DNA of 23,975 nt, taken from an uncultured Collinsella sp. (GTDB lineage: Bacteria; Actinomycetota; Coriobacteriia; Coriobacteriales; Coriobacteriaceae). The DNA lies in NCBI GenBank assembly GCA_905194675.1, contig CAJJTG010000033.1, positions 1 through 23,975 of the forward strand, given 5' to 3'. The position numbers and the translations under genes are program-made. The notes under the pieces were generated by a model. It was given only the letters and a program-made list of their open reading frames with translations. It did no database searches and had not been told where the DNA came from. Positions 21,507-23,975 of the stretch are shown piece by piece (the first letter of the stretch is position 1; every line of letters starts with the position of its first letter).

Positions 21507-22940
21507 ATGGCAGAATCTCGTGCGGAGCGCAAGGCTCGTCGTGCTTTGGTCGAGGCGGCTGAGGGGTCGGAGGAGAAAAAATCTTCTAAGAAATCCAAGG
21601 CGTCTCAGGATGCGAAGGGCAAGGCTAAGGCCAAGCGTTCTGGCTCTCGTCGGGGCGGGGATAGGGCATCTCAGGCTCGCCCCAAGCACTCGCATAAAGA
21701 TCCGGCTTCGTCTGCGTGCAAGACTGTGGACCCCAAGTCTCCCTGTTCGATCATGAAAGCTTGCGGTGGGTGCACGGCACTCAATCGTCCTTATAAGAAG
21801 CAGTTGGCGGCCAAGCAGGCTGCTATGGAGGAACTGTTTGCTGAGCTCTGTGAGCGCGAGGGCATAACCGTCGATCCCATTCGCGGTATGGGCGTCACCC
21901 TAGGCGACCCGGGCAAATATCCTGCGCCGCGCGGTTTTCGCCACAAGGCCGCCACTCCCTTTGCCCCCGGTAAGGAGGGCGCTGTCCGCTGCGGTTTCTT
22001 TGAGCGCGGCACGCACAAGATCGTTGCCGTACCCGAGTGTCCTGTCGAGGCGCCGGGTGCTCGTCAGATTCTCAACGGCATCGCTCGCGAGGCCGAACGT
22101 CTGCACATTCCCGCCTTTAACGAAGACAAGCATCTGGGGCTGCTTCGCTATGCCGTCGTTCGCTGCGGCTGGCGCACCGACCAGATTATGGTCACCCTCG
22201 TGACCGCTCAGCGCGACCTGCCGCATGCGCAGGAGTTCTTTGAGGCCGTCGCCGCACTCGATCCGCATATCGTCACCGTTGCCCAAAACATCAACGGACG
22301 CCCCGGCAACGCCATTCTAGGCGAGGAGACCCGCATCGTGCATGGCGCCGAATGCATGCGCGACCAGCTGCTCGACTGCGACTTCGACATCTCCCCCACC
22401 GCGTTCTATCAGACCAACCCGCAACAGACCGAGCTGCTCTACCAGCTCGCCATCGACGGCATGGACCTGCGCCAGGGCGACGTGCTTATGGATGCCTACT
22501 GCGGCAGCGGCACCATCGGCCTTTGCGCCGCAAAGGGTGCCCAGGACAAGGGCATTGGCATCATGCTGCTCGGTGTGGAGCGAAACCCCGCGGGCATTGC
22601 CGACGCGCGCCGCAATGCCGAGCTCAACGGTCTCACCCGCAGCGCTTGGTTTATGGCCGACGACGCCACCGACTACATCCTCGATGCCGCCGACAACAAC
22701 GAACGCGTCGACGTCCTTTCCATCGACCCGCCGCGCGCCGGCTCCACCCCCGAGTTCCTCGAAGCCGCCTGCGCACTCAAGCCGCGCCGCATCACCTATA
22801 TCAGCTGCAACCCCGTGACCCAAGAGCGTGACCTGCACCAGCTCCTCGACGGAGGCTATCGCCTGCTCAAGATCACGCCGGTCGACATGTTCCCCCATAC
22901 CGACCACACCGAAACCGTAGCGATCCTCGGGCGCCGCTAG
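21507..22940 (+). CDS. rlmD: 23S rRNA (uracil-5-)-methyltransferase, RlmD/RumA type
   Basis: S-adenosylmethionine-dependent RNA m5U methyltransferase of 477 residues. The iron-sulfur cysteines are Cys80, Cys86, Cys89 (CX5CX2C in PCSIMKACGGC) and Cys178 (AVPECPVE). The catalytic parts are FYQTNPQQTE (Gln302), the SAM motif DAYCGSGTIGL, SIDPPRAG, the nucleophile Cys434 in YISCNPVTQERDL, and Glu469 in HTDHTETV. Residues 1-68 are an extra Lys/Arg/Ser-rich tail replacing the usual TRAM domain and probably bind RNA. The start is set by GTGGAG 6 nt before the ATG. The first third uses many T-ending codons, while the rest is strongly C-ending. The RlmD versus RlmCD/TrmA assignment is by similarity only. 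Confidence 0.88.
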   Translation: MAESRAERKARRALVEAAEGSEEKKSSKKSKASQDAKGKAKAKRSGSRRGGDRASQARPKHSHKDPASSACKTVDPKSPCSIMKACGGCTALNRPYKKQLAAKQAAMEELFAELCEREGITVDPIRGMGVTLGDPGKYPAPRGFRHKAATPFAPGKEGAVRCGFFERGTHKIVAVPECPVEAPGARQILNGIAREAERLHIPAFNEDKHLGLLRYAVVRCGWRTDQIMVTLVTAQRDLPHAQEFFEAVAALDPHIVTVAQNINGRPGNAILGEETRIVHGAECMRDQLLDCDFDISPTAFYQTNPQQTELLYQLAIDGMDLRQGDVLMDAYCGSGTIGLCAAKGAQDKGIGIMLLGVERNPAGIADARRNAELNGLTRSAWFMADDATDYILDAADNNERVDVLSIDPPRAGSTPEFLEAACALKPRRITYISCNPVTQERDLHQLLDGGYRLLKITPVDMFPHTDHTETVAILGRR

Positions 22941-22949
22941 CCCACCCCA

Positions 22950-22980
22950 GTAGATTTTTGGGACATGCCTTAAAATCTAC
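22950..22980. other. Inverted repeat after the methyltransferase gene
   Basis: GTAGATTTT (22950-22958) pairs perfectly with AAAATCTAC (22972-22980). The loop contains GGGACATGCC, the same 10-mer found in the hairpin loop at 3882-3917. This suggests a dispersed hairpin family. Confidence 0.5.
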
Positions 22981-22989
22981 CGGCACAAG

Positions 22990-23021
22990 AAAGGGGGCGG
23001 CCCGTCTGGACCGCCCCCTTT
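22990..23021. terminator. Bidirectional intrinsic terminator between convergent genes
   Basis: AAAGGGGGCGG (22990-23000) pairs perfectly with CCGCCCCCTTT (23011-23021). The A-tract and T-tract at the two ends let it serve both the methyltransferase (plus) and the phosphatase (minus) genes. Confidence 0.75.
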
Positions 23022-23040
23022 CGTTGGCTATATGAGCCCG

Positions 23041-23862
23041 TTACATGCTCTTGCGCAGGTCGCACACGCCGGCTGCCGCCATCTCGCGCAGCAGCGTCTC
23101 GCGATCGCGCGTCACAATCAGGTCCAGCGGGAAGTGAATCTCATCGAGCATCTTGCGCGCCTGCTCGAGCTTGCCAATCGCCATACCAATGTGCGCGTCG
23201 GTCGAGATGCCAATCCCCACGCCCAGCTCGGCGCAGCGCTCGGCAATCTTGCGGCACACGCCCCAATGCTCGGCATCGGTACCATGTTCAAGACTATGGT
23301 TGTTAATCTCGATAATCTTATGCTTGGCCTTGGCCGCCAACAGCACCTCATCGATATCAAACGGAACGCCCGAGCGACCCGTGTGACCCAGCATGAACAC
23401 CTTGGGGTGCTCCAGGGCATTGATATACATCTCGGTCGTCTGGGCCAGCGTCGCGCCTTCAGCAATCTGTGAATTATGCACGCTTGCCACCAAATAATCC
23501 AAATTGCGCGTAACCAAATCGAACAGCGAATGCTGGCGGCTGAACGGATCGCCGGCAATATCGAGCGTGACAGGAGTGTCCTCGCCAAACAGGCTTCCGT
23601 CCAGCGAAACGATATCGGCCTCGGCACCGCGCAACACCAGCACGCCACTCCAAATGCGAGGCCAGACATCCTGGTTGATAAAGAACTGGTAGCTACGCAG
23701 GTCATTGGGGCAAGGCGAAACCATAGAGCTCAGATGGTCGGCAGATCCGAGCACCTGCAGGCCACGCTCTGCCGCCCAGTACACATTCTCCTCAATGGTC
23801 GAATATGCATGCGCAGAGAACATCGTATGAGTATGGATATCACAAGAAAGCAGGTAGGGCAT
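23041..23862 (-). CDS. PHP-domain metallophosphatase (YcdX-like)
   Basis: Cytoplasmic metal-dependent phosphoesterase of 273 residues with a distorted TIM barrel. The trinuclear site ligands are visible in order: His10 and His12 (DIHTHT), His43 (SADH), Glu81 (GAEADIV), His129 (VASVHN), His160 (LGHTG), Asp222 and His224 (STDAHIG). The complete set suggests an active enzyme, and the arrangement and length match YcdX-type phosphatases rather than histidinol phosphatase. GGAG lies 5 nt before the ATG. It is monocistronic here. The substrate is unknown. Confidence 0.85.
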   Translation of the reverse strand: MPYLLSCDIHTHTMFSAHAYSTIEENVYWAAERGLQVLGSADHLSSMVSPCPNDLRSYQFFINQDVWPRIWSGVLVLRGAEADIVSLDGSLFGEDTPVTLDIAGDPFSRQHSLFDLVTRNLDYLVASVHNSQIAEGATLAQTTEMYINALEHPKVFMLGHTGRSGVPFDIDEVLLAAKAKHKIIEINNHSLEHGTDAEHWGVCRKIAERCAELGVGIGISTDAHIGMAIGKLEQARKMLDEIHFPLDLIVTRDRETLLREMAAAGVCDLRKSM

Positions 23863-23899
23863 CGGATCTCCTTATCCGGCATGGCCGTCGCGTATATTC

Positions 23900-23929
23900 A
23901 TTGTACGCATAGCCTTCGATAGTCGTAAA
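23900..23929 (-). promoter_or_regulatory. Candidate promoter of the PHP phosphatase gene
   Basis: On the minus strand, TTTACG (23924-23929) and TACAAT (23900-23905) are 18 bp apart, about 40 bp before the start codon. The last 46 bp of the window show nothing further. Confidence 0.5.
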
Positions 23930-23975
23930 ACTGCTTCATCCCAATCACACAACGGCATAGACAACGGGGTCTGGC

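Overview
The window looks like chromosome of a Collinsella-type member of the Coriobacteriia (gut Actinobacteria). This rests on GC-rich third codon positions, strong GGAGG-type ribosome binding sites, many PTS genes and a divergent EF-G paralogue. It is an inference from gene content and style; no 16S or marker-gene comparison was possible.

Layout, left to right. (1) 1-830 is an eroded intergenic region. It holds a possible 3' gene end, several hairpins, two 48-bp copies of a dispersed repeat, an array of TTAGAGAGA/TCTCTCTAA 9-mers, and the broken 3' end of a winged-helix gene. (2) 832-6828, minus strand, is a six-gene sugar operon read leftward: fructose-type PTS EIIBC, GatZ/KbaZ-like protein, TalC-type transaldolase, split transketolase (N and C halves), PTS EIIA. 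It is divergent from a LacI-family regulator (7244-8254, plus). Hairpins sit in three of its gene junctions. (3) 8384-9367, plus, is a membrane-anchored or secreted DNA/RNA non-specific nuclease. (4) 9421-15855, minus, is a second PTS operon: EIIA, EIIBC, MalY/PatB-type PLP beta-lyase, MtlR/BglG-type PTS-sensing regulator, M20 dipeptidase. (5) 16263-18332, minus, is an EF-G-like GTPase with degenerate G3 and G4 motifs. (6) 18641-21239, minus, is a polar amino acid ABC importer (lipoprotein, permease, ATPase), with related structured repeats in both gene junctions. (7) 21507-22940, plus, is an RlmD/RumA-type rRNA uracil-5-methyltransferase. (8) 23041-23862, minus, is a PHP-family metallophosphatase, convergent with it.

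How the genes work together. The first operon encodes an almost complete import-and-rearrangement route. EIIA/EIIBC phosphorylate an incoming ketose or polyol, the GatZ-like protein may act on a ketohexose phosphate, and transaldolase plus split transketolase move the carbon through pentose-phosphate intermediates. The second operon pairs a PTS with a C-S lyase-type PLP enzyme and a dipeptidase. That pair suits catabolism of a sugar- or peptide-linked cysteine conjugate, and is reminiscent of malXY. Its regulator carries its own EIIB-like and EIIA domains, so it can read PTS phosphorylation state. The substrates of both PTS systems are unknown from sequence alone and are the main open questions.
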